From contig CAVXWW010000008.1 in NCBI GenBank assembly GCA_963765545.1, positions 186,001-250,000 on the forward strand: a stretch of 64,000 bases of DNA, written 5' to 3'. The notes below the pieces were generated by a model. It was not told the DNA's origin and did not search any database. It saw only the letters and a list, made by a program, of their open reading frames with translations. The DNA comes from JARRPM01 sp963765545. Its GTDB lineage: Bacteria; Pseudomonadota; Gammaproteobacteria; Pseudomonadales; Halieaceae. Below, one piece after another: positions 53,177 to 62,445 of this stretch; the first letter of the stretch is position 1, and each line of letters opens with the position of its first letter. A program made the translations under genes and the position numbers.

Positions 53177-53674
53177 ATGCTTAGCGATCGCAAAAACTTG
53201 ATGGGTCGGGCTTACTCCCTGGCCTGCCTGACTGCCATGGCCTTGCTGTGCGTCGGTGCAACGGCATCGGATTACGGCTACAGTCCGGATGCCGACCCCG
53301 CAGTCACGTATCGGCAGGCACTTGAACAGGCCGGCGCACAAAACAAGGTGGTATTGCTGGTGTTCGGTTCCGAGTGGTGCCCTGACTGCCGCAGCCTTAA
53401 CACCAAAATGGGCCAGGCCCCATTGAGCGAAACGGTAGCGGACAATTTTATCGTCGCCCATATCGATATTGGTAATTGGGACCAGAACATGGCGTTCACA
53501 GAACAGTTCGGCAAGCCGGTTGCCAACGGCATCCCGTCTATCGCGATAGTTGCACCCGACAAAACGCTACTGTATGTCAGTAAGGCCGGAGAATTTGCCT
53601 CCGCCAGAAGCACCGGGCTGGCCAGTCTGGACGAGTGGTTCAGGGACAGATTAGCAATTATCGCGCAACAGTAA
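53177..53674 (+). CDS. Periplasmic thioredoxin-family protein
   Basis: A 165-residue protein with a signal peptide (AYSLACLTAMALLCVGATA) and a thioredoxin fold with redox motif SEWCPDCRSLN. The cis-Pro segment is ANGIPSIAIV. The CPDC motif resembles those of disulfide reductases and TlpA-like proteins. The substrate is unknown. Two ATGs (53177, and MGRAYSL at 53201) are possible starts. Confidence 0.85.
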   Translation: MLSDRKNLMGRAYSLACLTAMALLCVGATASDYGYSPDADPAVTYRQALEQAGAQNKVVLLVFGSEWCPDCRSLNTKMGQAPLSETVADNFIVAHIDIGNWDQNMAFTEQFGKPVANGIPSIAIVAPDKTLLYVSKAGEFASARSTGLASLDEWFRDRLAIIAQQ

Positions 53675-53729
53675 GGCCACACTTTTCACTTGCAATGCAC
53701 TGTCGGCAAGACAACTGCACTGCCCGAGT

Positions 53730-54521
53730 CTATACAAGGGCGGGGTTATCTAAACCATGGGTTTCGCGATGGCGTTTACGTATCGCCTCTAACGCGGGCC
53801 GCATGCCGGCGACTACCCGTTCCCGATCGCAGCCCAGGTCGGAGCAGTAACTATTGATGAATACATCGTAGTCAGCTTGGCTTGCCCGCAACCTCTCGGC
53901 ATCGATGGTATAACGGGCTACATCCAGCAACTGACGACCGCCTATTGGCAACAGCGCACTGCGCGCAGGTTTCACCGTCCGCACAGCCTCCAGATCAACC
54001 AGGTAAAATCGTTCGCCATTCCACAGCAGATTGCTCCACTTACAGTCGCCGTGGGAAAAACCGGCGCGGTGCAGGGAAGCCAGCAGACTACCCGCACCCG
54101 CCATGAATTGCCTGGCCGCTTCGGGTGTTGGGCGAGCCAGCCACAGCGCCCTCAGGTCACTGCTGTCCGCAATACCCCGGCTTAGCAGCACCATTCCCCC
54201 CTGCACCACCAGGCAGGTCATCGGTTCCGGAACCGGCAGACCACAGGCAGCGAGTTTTCCAGCGCTGTCAAAGCTGCGCACGCTTCGGCCATAACCCAGC
54301 CGAAACCCTAGCCGTTGCAAAGGGGATTTGGCCAGGTACAGTTTCAGGCAGCAGGGCTGCCCACCCACTTCCAATAAGCCTACCCGACTGAACTCGTCGG
54401 ATTTCAGCAAGCGGGCATGCTGCTCCACCCAGGAGACGATATCCGAGGGCGGTTTTTCAAGATCGCTGACCAGTCGTCGCCCCCAGTCGACCCCGCGAAC
54501 AATTCTGCTAGCCCTGGCCAC
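53730..54521 (-). CDS. Lipopolysaccharide kinase InaA family protein
   Basis: A 263-residue WaaP-related kinase. The catalytic loop is FSHGDCKWSNLLWNGERF with intact HGD and Asn, and the DFG-equivalent is YLVDLEAVR. I chose GTG 54521, which overlaps waaP by 14 bp. A longer frame would lie inside waaP. It is the last gene of the waaF-C-G-P operon, and its likely job is a second phosphorylation of the LPS core. Confidence 0.85.
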   Translation of the reverse strand: MARASRIVRGVDWGRRLVSDLEKPPSDIVSWVEQHARLLKSDEFSRVGLLEVGGQPCCLKLYLAKSPLQRLGFRLGYGRSVRSFDSAGKLAACGLPVPEPMTCLVVQGGMVLLSRGIADSSDLRALWLARPTPEAARQFMAGAGSLLASLHRAGFSHGDCKWSNLLWNGERFYLVDLEAVRTVKPARSALLPIGGRQLLDVARYTIDAERLRASQADYDVFINSYCSDLGCDRERVVAGMRPALEAIRKRHRETHGLDNPALV

Positions 54522-55377
54522 GCTGCAAACCCCGGGTATCAGCTGGGGCCGACCGGGCGCCATGTGCCTTGTGGTAAAGGTCCAGGGCCTTGCGCTCCAC
54601 CCGTTCCCACATCTCACGCTCCGGGCCCAGGGCTGTCCTGAGTCCGCCCGCACTGTAGTGGCGCATAAAGCGCAGCAGATCACGCCTGCCCAGGCCACAA
54701 TCCATGGCGGAAAAATACAGCCCCGCCAGATCTTTTACCTGCCAGCGACGAGGTGTCTGTCCGCGTATCTGGGCACGGTGCAGATCAATCAGGTAACAAC
54801 GTATCTCCGGTTCCTGCAAGCTGAATTCGTCCAGGTGAAAATGGCACAGGTAAAAATCCCTGTGGTTGATCCCGGCCCGGTGCATGCGCTGGGCAATGTC
54901 TGCCAGGGTCCGTGTGAGGCGTATGCGCACAGCCGGAACCGGTGGCACCCTTGCCCAATCAGCGCAGTAGTCTTCCAGGCTGATTGTTCCGGTCAGCTCG
55001 GACGTCACGATCATCGAGCGCACGGCAGCCGGGTTCCATCCCCTGCGGGCATAGGCGCCAATGGTCATGGTGTACACGCCAACTCGCTGCAGGGCCAGCA
55101 CAGCACGATACTCGGTCCTGGCCGACACAATCGGCAGGCGCAACTGCAGCAGGTTTTTCGCAACCTCAATCCAGCCAATGCCACTATGCAGCTTCAGGAA
55201 ATAGGGTTTGCCACGGTACTCAAATCGCAGCGTCTTGCGCCCCTCCTTGCTACGGTAGATATCCGCAGCTGCCGCCCTGGCAGCGATATCATCCGCCCAG
55301 GCCAGCAGGGGTGGAGCACTGCGGGCCCTGGCCAGTTCGCCCAGCGCGAAGCCGCTGGCGAGATAGTATTCAGACAT
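54508..55377 (-). CDS. waaP: LPS core heptose(I) kinase
   Basis: Phosphorylates inner-core heptose I, important for outer-membrane barrier function. It has 289 residues, with the kinase loop GINHRDFYLCHFHLDEF and the DFG-equivalent YLIDLHRAQI. The N-lobe Lys is in KPYFLKLHSGIGW. The start at 55377 (MSEYYLASGFALGEL) overlaps waaG by 8 bp. Confidence 0.94.
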   Translation of the reverse strand: MSEYYLASGFALGELARARSAPPLLAWADDIAARAAAADIYRSKEGRKTLRFEYRGKPYFLKLHSGIGWIEVAKNLLQLRLPIVSARTEYRAVLALQRVGVYTMTIGAYARRGWNPAAVRSMIVTSELTGTISLEDYCADWARVPPVPAVRIRLTRTLADIAQRMHRAGINHRDFYLCHFHLDEFSLQEPEIRCYLIDLHRAQIRGQTPRRWQVKDLAGLYFSAMDCGLGRRDLLRFMRHYSAGGLRTALGPEREMWERVERKALDLYHKAHGARSAPADTRGLQRGQG

Positions 55378-56515
55378 CGCCGCCAGCTTCCTTGCGCCCG
55401 ATGGCCTGCTCAATAAGATCCGCCCCGGTAGTGTGGAGCGAGTAAAGGTCGAACCGGTCGGCATAGGCGAGACCATTGTCGCGACAACGGTCCATGACAT
55501 CTCTGTTCATCGTTTGCAGCAAGGCTTCGTTCAGGGCGGCCTGATCGAACGGTTCGGGCAGCACGATACCTGCGCCTCCCGCTTCAATGTGATAGGCGTA
55601 GCCACAGGCGGCGGTGGTCACCACCGGCAGGCCAGCCACCATCGCCTCGAGCAGGATTATGCCCGCGGCCTCGCTCCTGGCCGGGTGCACCAGCACATCG
55701 GCGGCCAGCAGCAGATCGGGGATGTCGTCCCGGCCGCCAAGAAAATCGACCTTGTCCCGCACCTGTTGGCGATTGGTCAGAATACCAAAGCGCCCTACCC
55801 TGTCCTGGCCAGCCACCAGCAAGCGCATCCTGCGCCCGGGGTGCGCCGCCTGCAGTCTCGACAGAGCGCGAATGGCACGGTCCAGTCCCTTGGTAATAAA
55901 GCCCGACCCTACAAAGAGCAGGGTATGCACATCATGGGTAAGCCCCAGAGCATGCCGCGCTCCGGCCCGCCGCGACAGCGCATCCGACGGCCGCCTGCGA
56001 TCCGGTGCCACTCCCGGAGGCAGCAAGTGCAGGCGCGCTGCCGGCGTGTGGTAATGGTGTTCAAACTTGCGCTGCTCGCTGGCGGATATCAGCAATATCA
56101 GGGTGGAACCGGCGGGGTCGAAAACGGCTTTTTCCCAGGCGGCAAAATGCCTGAAACGCCAGCCCAGTCGGTAGAGCAGGCTTCGTTTTTTCAGGGCCGT
56201 ATCAATGAAACAGGGGTCGCCGGCATAGTAGACATCCAGTCCCGGCATTTTATTGAACCCGATAACGCCATCTACTGGATCGGACGCAAGGTCGGCCTGC
56301 ACCCATTGCAGGAAATGCTCGTTGCGCCGCACGTTGCTGCCCCTGGCGGGCGGCGCGATACGCAGGTCCACCGAGGGCAGGGTTTCCCCCTGCCAGGCGG
56401 TGCAGTAGACCCGGCAATTGTGACCGCGCTGGCGCAACTCCTCGATGAAGCGGGCACAGTCACGCTGCAGGCCGCCATAAGGGAAATACTTGTAGAGTAA
56501 AAATGCCAGACGCAT
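55370..56515 (-). CDS. waaG: LPS core glycosyltransferase WaaG-like
   Basis: A GT4 enzyme of 381 residues that adds the first outer-core hexose. It starts MRLAFLLYKYFPYGGLQRD, keeps LFVGSGFITKGLDRAIRA and the donor motif HPARSEAAGIILLEAMVAG. Position between waaC and waaP supports the assignment. It starts 2 bp after the waaC stop. Confidence 0.93.
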   Translation of the reverse strand: MRLAFLLYKYFPYGGLQRDCARFIEELRQRGHNCRVYCTAWQGETLPSVDLRIAPPARGSNVRRNEHFLQWVQADLASDPVDGVIGFNKMPGLDVYYAGDPCFIDTALKKRSLLYRLGWRFRHFAAWEKAVFDPAGSTLILLISASEQRKFEHHYHTPAARLHLLPPGVAPDRRRPSDALSRRAGARHALGLTHDVHTLLFVGSGFITKGLDRAIRALSRLQAAHPGRRMRLLVAGQDRVGRFGILTNRQQVRDKVDFLGGRDDIPDLLLAADVLVHPARSEAAGIILLEAMVAGLPVVTTAACGYAYHIEAGGAGIVLPEPFDQAALNEALLQTMNRDVMDRCRDNGLAYADRFDLYSLHTTGADLIEQAIGRKEAGGDV

Positions 56516-56517
56516 GA

Positions 56518-57513
56518 TCAGCCAGACTCCTCCATGGCAGTGAGCAACGCCTGCCAGACTGCAGCGGGCTCAATAGCCTCCATGAGCGTGGCGGGATCGG
56601 TAATATCGCCATCGACCAGGGGTGACTGCAAGTGCAACTGGTTGCGACCATAGGTGCCCACCAGCCGGGTACTGGTAGGCCCATAGAGCGAGACCGACGG
56701 CACATCCAGGGCGGCGCCCAGGTGCCCCAACCCGGTATCGACCGCGACTGCACCACTGACCTGTTGCAACAACCCGGCGATCTGCTGCAGGTTCATGGGT
56801 GGCAACACCCGGGTGTTTTGTCCAGGGGCGGCTATGCGCTGCGCGCGCTGGTGCTCCTCGTCGCTACCCCGGGGCAGCCAGACCCGGTAACCGGCCTCTT
56901 CGGCCATCGCGGCAAGAGCCGCCCAGTGACGCTCCGGCCACAGCTTTTCTGATCGCGCGCTGCCGTGAAAAAACAATAGTCCGGGAGTCGATTCCGATGT
57001 CGCGGGTGGCAGGGAGCCAGCCAGTCCGTAGCGACCGCGTCTCTCGGGTAAAGAGTAGTCCAGGGCGCGGGCAAACAAAAGGCGGGTCCGCTCCACCGCA
57101 TGCATATCCCTTGGCACAGGAATGGGATGATCATAAGCCAGTGCCGCCAGACGCTCTCGCGCGCTGCTCTTGTCCATGCCGTAGCGCGGCGCCTGCACCA
57201 GCCGGGCGATAAACGCGCTCTTGAGCAGGCCCTGGGCATCGATCACAGCATCGTAATCATGAGCGCGCAACAAGCGGCGCGCCTCGCGCCACTCGGGGCC
57301 TGAAAAGTCTTTAAGCGGGCGTTTGCGCCAGCGCCGCAGAGCAATCGGTATCACTTGCTCTACAGCACTATGCCACCCGGGGATTTCGGCAAAAGCTTCC
57401 TCGACAACCCAGTCAAACCGTATGCCGGGCAGCGCGGCCGCAGCATCGCCCAGTGCCGGCAGGGTGTGAATGACATCACCCAGGGATGACAATTTCACGA
57501 CCAGTACCCTCAC
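56518..57513 (-). CDS. waaC: LPS heptosyltransferase I
   Basis: GT9 enzyme adding the first L-glycero-D-manno-heptose to Kdo. It has 331 residues, with MRVLVVKLSSLGDVIHTLPA, LFFHGSARSEKLWPERHWAA and VAVDTGLGHLGAALDVPSVS. It overlaps waaF by 4 bp. Confidence 0.96.
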   Translation of the reverse strand: MRVLVVKLSSLGDVIHTLPALGDAAAALPGIRFDWVVEEAFAEIPGWHSAVEQVIPIALRRWRKRPLKDFSGPEWREARRLLRAHDYDAVIDAQGLLKSAFIARLVQAPRYGMDKSSARERLAALAYDHPIPVPRDMHAVERTRLLFARALDYSLPERRGRYGLAGSLPPATSESTPGLLFFHGSARSEKLWPERHWAALAAMAEEAGYRVWLPRGSDEEHQRAQRIAAPGQNTRVLPPMNLQQIAGLLQQVSGAVAVDTGLGHLGAALDVPSVSLYGPTSTRLVGTYGRNQLHLQSPLVDGDITDPATLMEAIEPAAVWQALLTAMEESG

Positions 57514-58553
57514 CCGGAAAGCTCCTGCGCAAGCAGGCCCTCCAGTTCAGCCGCCACCCGCTCCATGGGGGTGTAACGCATGCAGCCGTGATGGCCAAGC
57601 GGGCACTCTCGCTCAAAACAGGGCGCGCAATCGATATCGCTCAGCACGATCGCGGCGTTATCACTGAGCGGCGGGGTAAACCCGGGAGAGGTCGCTCCGT
57701 AGACCACCACCAGGGGGCGAGTCAGCGCGGCAGCGATATGCATCAGGCCCGAGTCGTTGCTTACCACTGCCGTAGCAAGGGACAAAAGGTCCACCGCCTC
57801 AGCCAGCTGCGTCCGGCCGGCAAGGTCATGGCAGTGCCGGTGACCTCCGCACTCCTGGTGGATAAGGCCGGTTACCGACTGGTCATTGGCGGAGCCATAC
57901 AGGGCCACCTGCCAACCCCTTTCCAGGTAGCGCAGGGCCAACTCGGCATAGTAGGTGTGTGGCCAACGCTTGGCGCCGCCAAATTCTGCCCCCGGGCACA
58001 GCGCCAGCAACGGGCGATCCGCTTCCAGTCCCATTTGTGTGGCACAAGCTCGCGCGCGACCGGGATCTACCACCAGGCGAGGTGCGGGCAGTGACGAGGG
58101 GAGCGGCTCGCCTGGTGCCTGCCCCAGTGCGACAAAACGCTGCACCATCAACGGCAAAGCCTTCTCATCAAGCTCGCGCAGGTCATTGAGCAAGCCATAG
58201 CGTTGCTCGCCCCGCCAGCCTGTGCGGCGGGGAATGCCCGCGAACAGCGGCACCAGCACAGATTTCAGGGAATTCGGCAACAGCAATGCCTGCTCGTAAT
58301 GGTTCCGGCGCAGCTGCCGGGCAAGACGCCAGCGCCGGCCCAGTCCCAGCTCACCGTGCCCGACTGTCATCGGGATAGACCTGCGAACCTGGGGCATACG
58401 CGCCAGTATTGGTTCGCTCCAGGCGGGGGCCAATACATCGATAGCCACCCCCGGACGGGACTGCTGAAGGTAGATGTAAAGAGACTGGGACATCACCATG
58501 TCCCCAACCCAGGAGGGGCCGACCACAAGTATATTACCGGTCGCGATACTCAC
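57510..58553 (-). CDS. waaF: LPS heptosyltransferase II
   Basis: GT9 enzyme adding the second heptose. It has 347 residues, with NILVVGPSWVGDMVMSQSLY, LCPGAEFGGAKRWPHTYYAE and VSNDSGLMHIAAALTRPLVV. It is the first gene of the inner-core operon, 39 bp after the ilvE stop, so read-through from ilvE is possible. Confidence 0.96.
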   Translation of the reverse strand: MSIATGNILVVGPSWVGDMVMSQSLYIYLQQSRPGVAIDVLAPAWSEPILARMPQVRRSIPMTVGHGELGLGRRWRLARQLRRNHYEQALLLPNSLKSVLVPLFAGIPRRTGWRGEQRYGLLNDLRELDEKALPLMVQRFVALGQAPGEPLPSSLPAPRLVVDPGRARACATQMGLEADRPLLALCPGAEFGGAKRWPHTYYAELALRYLERGWQVALYGSANDQSVTGLIHQECGGHRHCHDLAGRTQLAEAVDLLSLATAVVSNDSGLMHIAAALTRPLVVVYGATSPGFTPPLSDNAAIVLSDIDCAPCFERECPLGHHGCMRYTPMERVAAELEGLLAQELSG

Positions 58554-58592
58554 CCGAACCGGCCGCAGGCCGCCCGCTGTCAGGGAGCCCCG

Positions 58593-59519
58593 TCAGGCCA
58601 CCGGCTCCAGCCATTGGCTGTTTTCGCTACGCTTGCCGCGCACGGTATCAAAATACATGCTCTGCAATTTCTCGGTCAATGGTCCGCGACTCCCGCTACC
58701 GATAGTGCGGCCATCCAGAGAACGAATAGGTACCACCTCGGCGGCGGTGCCGGTGAAAAACGCCTCATCGCAAATGTACACTTCATCCCGGGTAATGCGC
58801 TTTTCGCGAACGGTGTAACCCAGCTCCTGGGCGAGGGTGAAAATGGTAGCTCGGGTGATACCGTCAAGACAGGAGGTCAGGTCGGGCGTGAAGATCTGGT
58901 CATCGCGGATAATAAACACGTTTTCACCGCTACCCTCTGCCACGTAGCCCTCGTTATCCAGCATCAGCGCTTCCTCGGCGCCGCTGTCCAGTGCCTCGCG
59001 CAACGCCAGCATCGAGTTGATGTAATTGCCGTTGGCCTTCGCCTTGCACATGGATATATTGACATGGTGCCGGGTGAAGGAAGAGGTGCGTACCTTGATG
59101 CCCCGGTCCCTCGCTTCCGGATCCATGTAAGATGGCCAGGGCCAGGCTGCGACCATTACATGTGTTTTCAAATTATCTGCACGCAGGCCCATACCCTCAG
59201 AACCATAAAAACACATGGGCCTCAGATAGCCCTCTTCCAGCTTGTTTTCACGCACCACGTCTTTCTGCGCCTGATTGAGCGTGGCTTTATCAAAAGGCAT
59301 GGGCATACCCAGAATATGAGCAGAGTTGAACAACCTGTTGGTATGCTCCTTGAGGCGGAAAATGCAGGTTCCACCGGGCGTGCTGTAGGCGCGCACACCC
59401 TCAAATACGCCCAGGCCATAATGGAAGGTATGAGTCAGCACATGCACCTTGGCCTCCCTCCAGGGGACCATTTCTCCATCCATCCAGATAAGACCATCGC
59501 GATCGGCCAGACTCATCAC
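58593..59519 (-). CDS. ilvE: Branched-chain amino acid aminotransferase
   Basis: PLP-dependent class IV transaminase for Val, Leu and Ile. It has 308 residues, with THTFHYGLGVFEGVRAYSTP. The PLP-lysine region is KAKANGNYINSMLALREAL. Also present are LMLDNEGYVAEGSGENVFII and EAFFTGTAAEVVPIRSLD. It lies between glnE and waaF, as in Pseudomonas. The start may be the second Met. Confidence 0.95.
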   Translation of the reverse strand: MMSLADRDGLIWMDGEMVPWREAKVHVLTHTFHYGLGVFEGVRAYSTPGGTCIFRLKEHTNRLFNSAHILGMPMPFDKATLNQAQKDVVRENKLEEGYLRPMCFYGSEGMGLRADNLKTHVMVAAWPWPSYMDPEARDRGIKVRTSSFTRHHVNISMCKAKANGNYINSMLALREALDSGAEEALMLDNEGYVAEGSGENVFIIRDDQIFTPDLTSCLDGITRATIFTLAQELGYTVREKRITRDEVYICDEAFFTGTAAEVVPIRSLDGRTIGSGSRGPLTEKLQSMYFDTVRGKRSENSQWLEPVA

Positions 59520-59549
59520 ACTACTCCTGTTAATTCATTGGTGCTTCAA

Positions 59550-62423
59550 TTATGCAAGGGCAAACAAGGCCTGCCAGGCATCGGTAACGGCAGCCCGCAA
59601 GTCAACGAAGCGCTCTGCCGGCACAATACCCGGCTGCTGTTGCAACGAAAGTTGGTGGGCAGCGGACCGGAATGCAATATAGGCCTCGGTAAGTGCATCG
59701 CACTTTTGCTGCTCGAACAGTCCTTCCCGACCCAGAGTCTCGAGAATGCGCACATTATCGGACCAGTGCGTCAGCCCCGGCAACCCGTGAGACCACGCGA
59801 GGACCGCATATTGCACCATAAATTCTATATCGACGATACCACCCTCGCCCTGTTTTAGGTCAAATTGCCCCTGATGGGCGCGTCCCGCCGGCAACAGGTG
59901 CTCGCGCATCCTATCTCGCATCTGCTGCACTTCTGCCGCCAGGGTGTCCAGATCGCGGGACCGGCACAGTATCTCCGCTCGCACAGCCTCGACCTGAGCG
60001 GCAACAGCCGCATCGCCAGCCACGAAACGCGCCCGCACCAACGCCTGGTGCTCCCAGGTCCAGGCCGATTCACGCTGGTAGGTACTGAAGCCGTGCAGGG
60101 TCGAGACCAGCATTCCCGAATTGCCCGACGGGCGCAGCCGCATGTCGACCTCATAAAGCTGCCCCATGGTCATGCGCGTTTCGAGTATATGAATGATGCG
60201 CTGGCCAAGCCGGGTGTAAAACACCGTGTTGTCGATACTGCGCTCACCGTCAGTAACCCCCTGGTCAGTGCAATCGGAAACGAACACCAGGTCCAGATCA
60301 GACCCGTAGCCAAGCTCGATACCGCCCAACTTGCCGTAACCGAATATGGCAAAGCCATAGCCGCTGCTGGCACGTTCCGGCTGCCCATATTTAGCGGTGA
60401 GGTCGGCCCATGCCACCGCCAGCACCTGCGCGAGTATGACCTCGGCGATCCACGTCAGGTTGTCGCTCACCTGCATCAAAGGCAGCCGCCCGACCTGCTC
60501 ACTGGCCGCCACCCGTAATACCTGGGAGGCTTTGAAGTAACGCAGGGCGTCCATCTGCGCCTCCAGATCATCCGGCGCAAGCCTTGCGACCTGCTGGCGC
60601 AATTCGTCCTCCAGCCGGCCCTTGTCCGGCGCGGTATACAGACTGGCCCGATCCAGCAGCTCATCCAACAAGACCGGATGTCGCGCCAGCTGGTCGGCTA
60701 TCCAGGGACTCGCACCGCACAGGACCACCAGTTCGGCCAGGGCGGGAGGGTTTTCCAACAGTAGCGCCAGGTATGCACTGCGCCGCACCACCGCCACGAC
60801 CAGTGGCAGCACCCTGGCCAGGGTGAGATCCGGGTCCTCCGCCTCGGCACAGGCGCGCAGCAGCTGCGGCATGAATTGCTCCAACCGCGCCCTGCCTTCC
60901 GTCTGCAGCGTGAGCACCCGCCCGCTTTGTTGCAGGTCCTGCAAAGCCTGCAGGGAGGTCTCCGACTGGCGATAGCCCAAGCCGGACAAGGCATCGGCAG
61001 ACAGTGCCTCACCCCACAGGGGCAATTCGTCCTGCACCACGGCCGCCTCACTCTCTTCCGGGGCCGCAATGAGGTCATTGAAGTGCGCGGCGACCCGCTG
61101 GCGGTGCGCGTCCAGGCTCGCGCAGTAACTATCCCAGTCTGCGCAGCCCATCACCGTGGCCATTGCCAGTTGCGCCACCGAATCCTGGGGCAGCGCCTGT
61201 GTCTGTTTGTCCTGGTAGCCCTGGATCGCGTGCTCGCTGTCGCGCAGGAACAGGTAGGCCGCACGCAGCTCGGACACTGCATCGGCCGGGAGGCAACCCA
61301 GTTCCTCGCACTCGCCAAGCACGGCCAGCAGCTCGCGCTGCTGCAGGCCAAGATCTCGCCCGCCGCGAATCAGCTGGAAACACTGGGCAATGAATTCCAC
61401 TTCCCGAATGCCCCCGTGACCGAGCTTCACATTGTCCTGTAAACCACGGCGGCGAACCTCGGAGCTGATCATCTGCTTCATGCCGCGCAAGCTCTCGATC
61501 ACACCAAAGTCCACATAGCGGCGAAATACGAATGGTCGCAGGGCTTCCATTATCTCATCAGCCCGTTGCGGGTCGCCCGTGACCGGGCGCGCCTTGATCA
61601 GCGCGTATCGCTCCCAATCACGACCCTGGTCCTGGTAGTACTCTTCTAAAGCGGCAAAATTGTGTACCAGGGCACCACTGTCACCGTAGGGCCGCAATCG
61701 CATATCGACGCGAAACACAAAGCCGTCCGCAGTGACCTGGTCCAGCGCACTGATCAGTGCCCGGCCAACCCGGGTAAAAAACTCCTCGTTACTGATAGAT
61801 CGGGTGTCGCCATCGGTCTCGCCCACCTCGGGAAAAGCAAAAATAAGATCGATATCGGAGGACACATTCAGCTCCCGCGCCCCCAGCTTGCCCATCGCCA
61901 AAACGATAAGCTGCTGGCGCTGCCCGCTGCTGCGACCGCGGGGTATACCGAAGCGGGCTTCAAGGTTAGCCTGGACTGTTGCAAGGGCCTCTGCGATGCA
62001 GGCCTCTGCCAGCAACGAGGTGTCGCGCACAGTTTCGCAGGTGTCCGCCAGGCGGCAGAAATCTCGCCAGATAATGCGCAGCATGTGCCGTTGGCGGTAG
62101 CGCCGCAGCACTACTGCATACTCGGCGTCCTCCTCGCCAAGCTGCTGCTGCAGTTCCCGGCGAAATGCGGTCTCCTCCAGGGATTCCCGCGCAAAGCTCC
62201 CCTTGAGCAGTTCAAGCAGCAACAGTGGCTGGCGCCGACAGAGTTCGGCCACAAAGGGGCTGCAGGCCAGCACCCGGGCCAATTGCCCCGCCACCGGGGG
62301 CTGGGCATCAACGGCCTCTATCTGCGCGGCCATAGGCGCCGGTGCTCGTTCGAGAATATTGCGCCAGGCGGTCAGGGCAAGATCTGCAAGCGTATCGGGA
62401 AGATTGGAGGTGTCAGGCCGCAT
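59550..62423 (-). CDS. glnE: Bifunctional glutamine synthetase adenylyltransferase/adenylyl-removing enzyme
   Basis: Adenylylates and deadenylylates glutamine synthetase in response to PII. It has 957 residues with two nucleotidyltransferase domains: the N-terminal removing domain (ELNVSSDIDLIFAFPEVGE) and the C-terminal adding domain (ELGYGSDLDLVFVSDCTD). Regulatory helical domains separate and follow them. glnB and glnA are not in this window. Confidence 0.97.
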   Translation of the reverse strand: MRPDTSNLPDTLADLALTAWRNILERAPAPMAAQIEAVDAQPPVAGQLARVLACSPFVAELCRRQPLLLLELLKGSFARESLEETAFRRELQQQLGEEDAEYAVVLRRYRQRHMLRIIWRDFCRLADTCETVRDTSLLAEACIAEALATVQANLEARFGIPRGRSSGQRQQLIVLAMGKLGARELNVSSDIDLIFAFPEVGETDGDTRSISNEEFFTRVGRALISALDQVTADGFVFRVDMRLRPYGDSGALVHNFAALEEYYQDQGRDWERYALIKARPVTGDPQRADEIMEALRPFVFRRYVDFGVIESLRGMKQMISSEVRRRGLQDNVKLGHGGIREVEFIAQCFQLIRGGRDLGLQQRELLAVLGECEELGCLPADAVSELRAAYLFLRDSEHAIQGYQDKQTQALPQDSVAQLAMATVMGCADWDSYCASLDAHRQRVAAHFNDLIAAPEESEAAVVQDELPLWGEALSADALSGLGYRQSETSLQALQDLQQSGRVLTLQTEGRARLEQFMPQLLRACAEAEDPDLTLARVLPLVVAVVRRSAYLALLLENPPALAELVVLCGASPWIADQLARHPVLLDELLDRASLYTAPDKGRLEDELRQQVARLAPDDLEAQMDALRYFKASQVLRVAASEQVGRLPLMQVSDNLTWIAEVILAQVLAVAWADLTAKYGQPERASSGYGFAIFGYGKLGGIELGYGSDLDLVFVSDCTDQGVTDGERSIDNTVFYTRLGQRIIHILETRMTMGQLYEVDMRLRPSGNSGMLVSTLHGFSTYQRESAWTWEHQALVRARFVAGDAAVAAQVEAVRAEILCRSRDLDTLAAEVQQMRDRMREHLLPAGRAHQGQFDLKQGEGGIVDIEFMVQYAVLAWSHGLPGLTHWSDNVRILETLGREGLFEQQKCDALTEAYIAFRSAAHQLSLQQQPGIVPAERFVDLRAAVTDAWQALFALA

Positions 62424-62445
62424 CGTGGTTCAACACCGGGCAGCG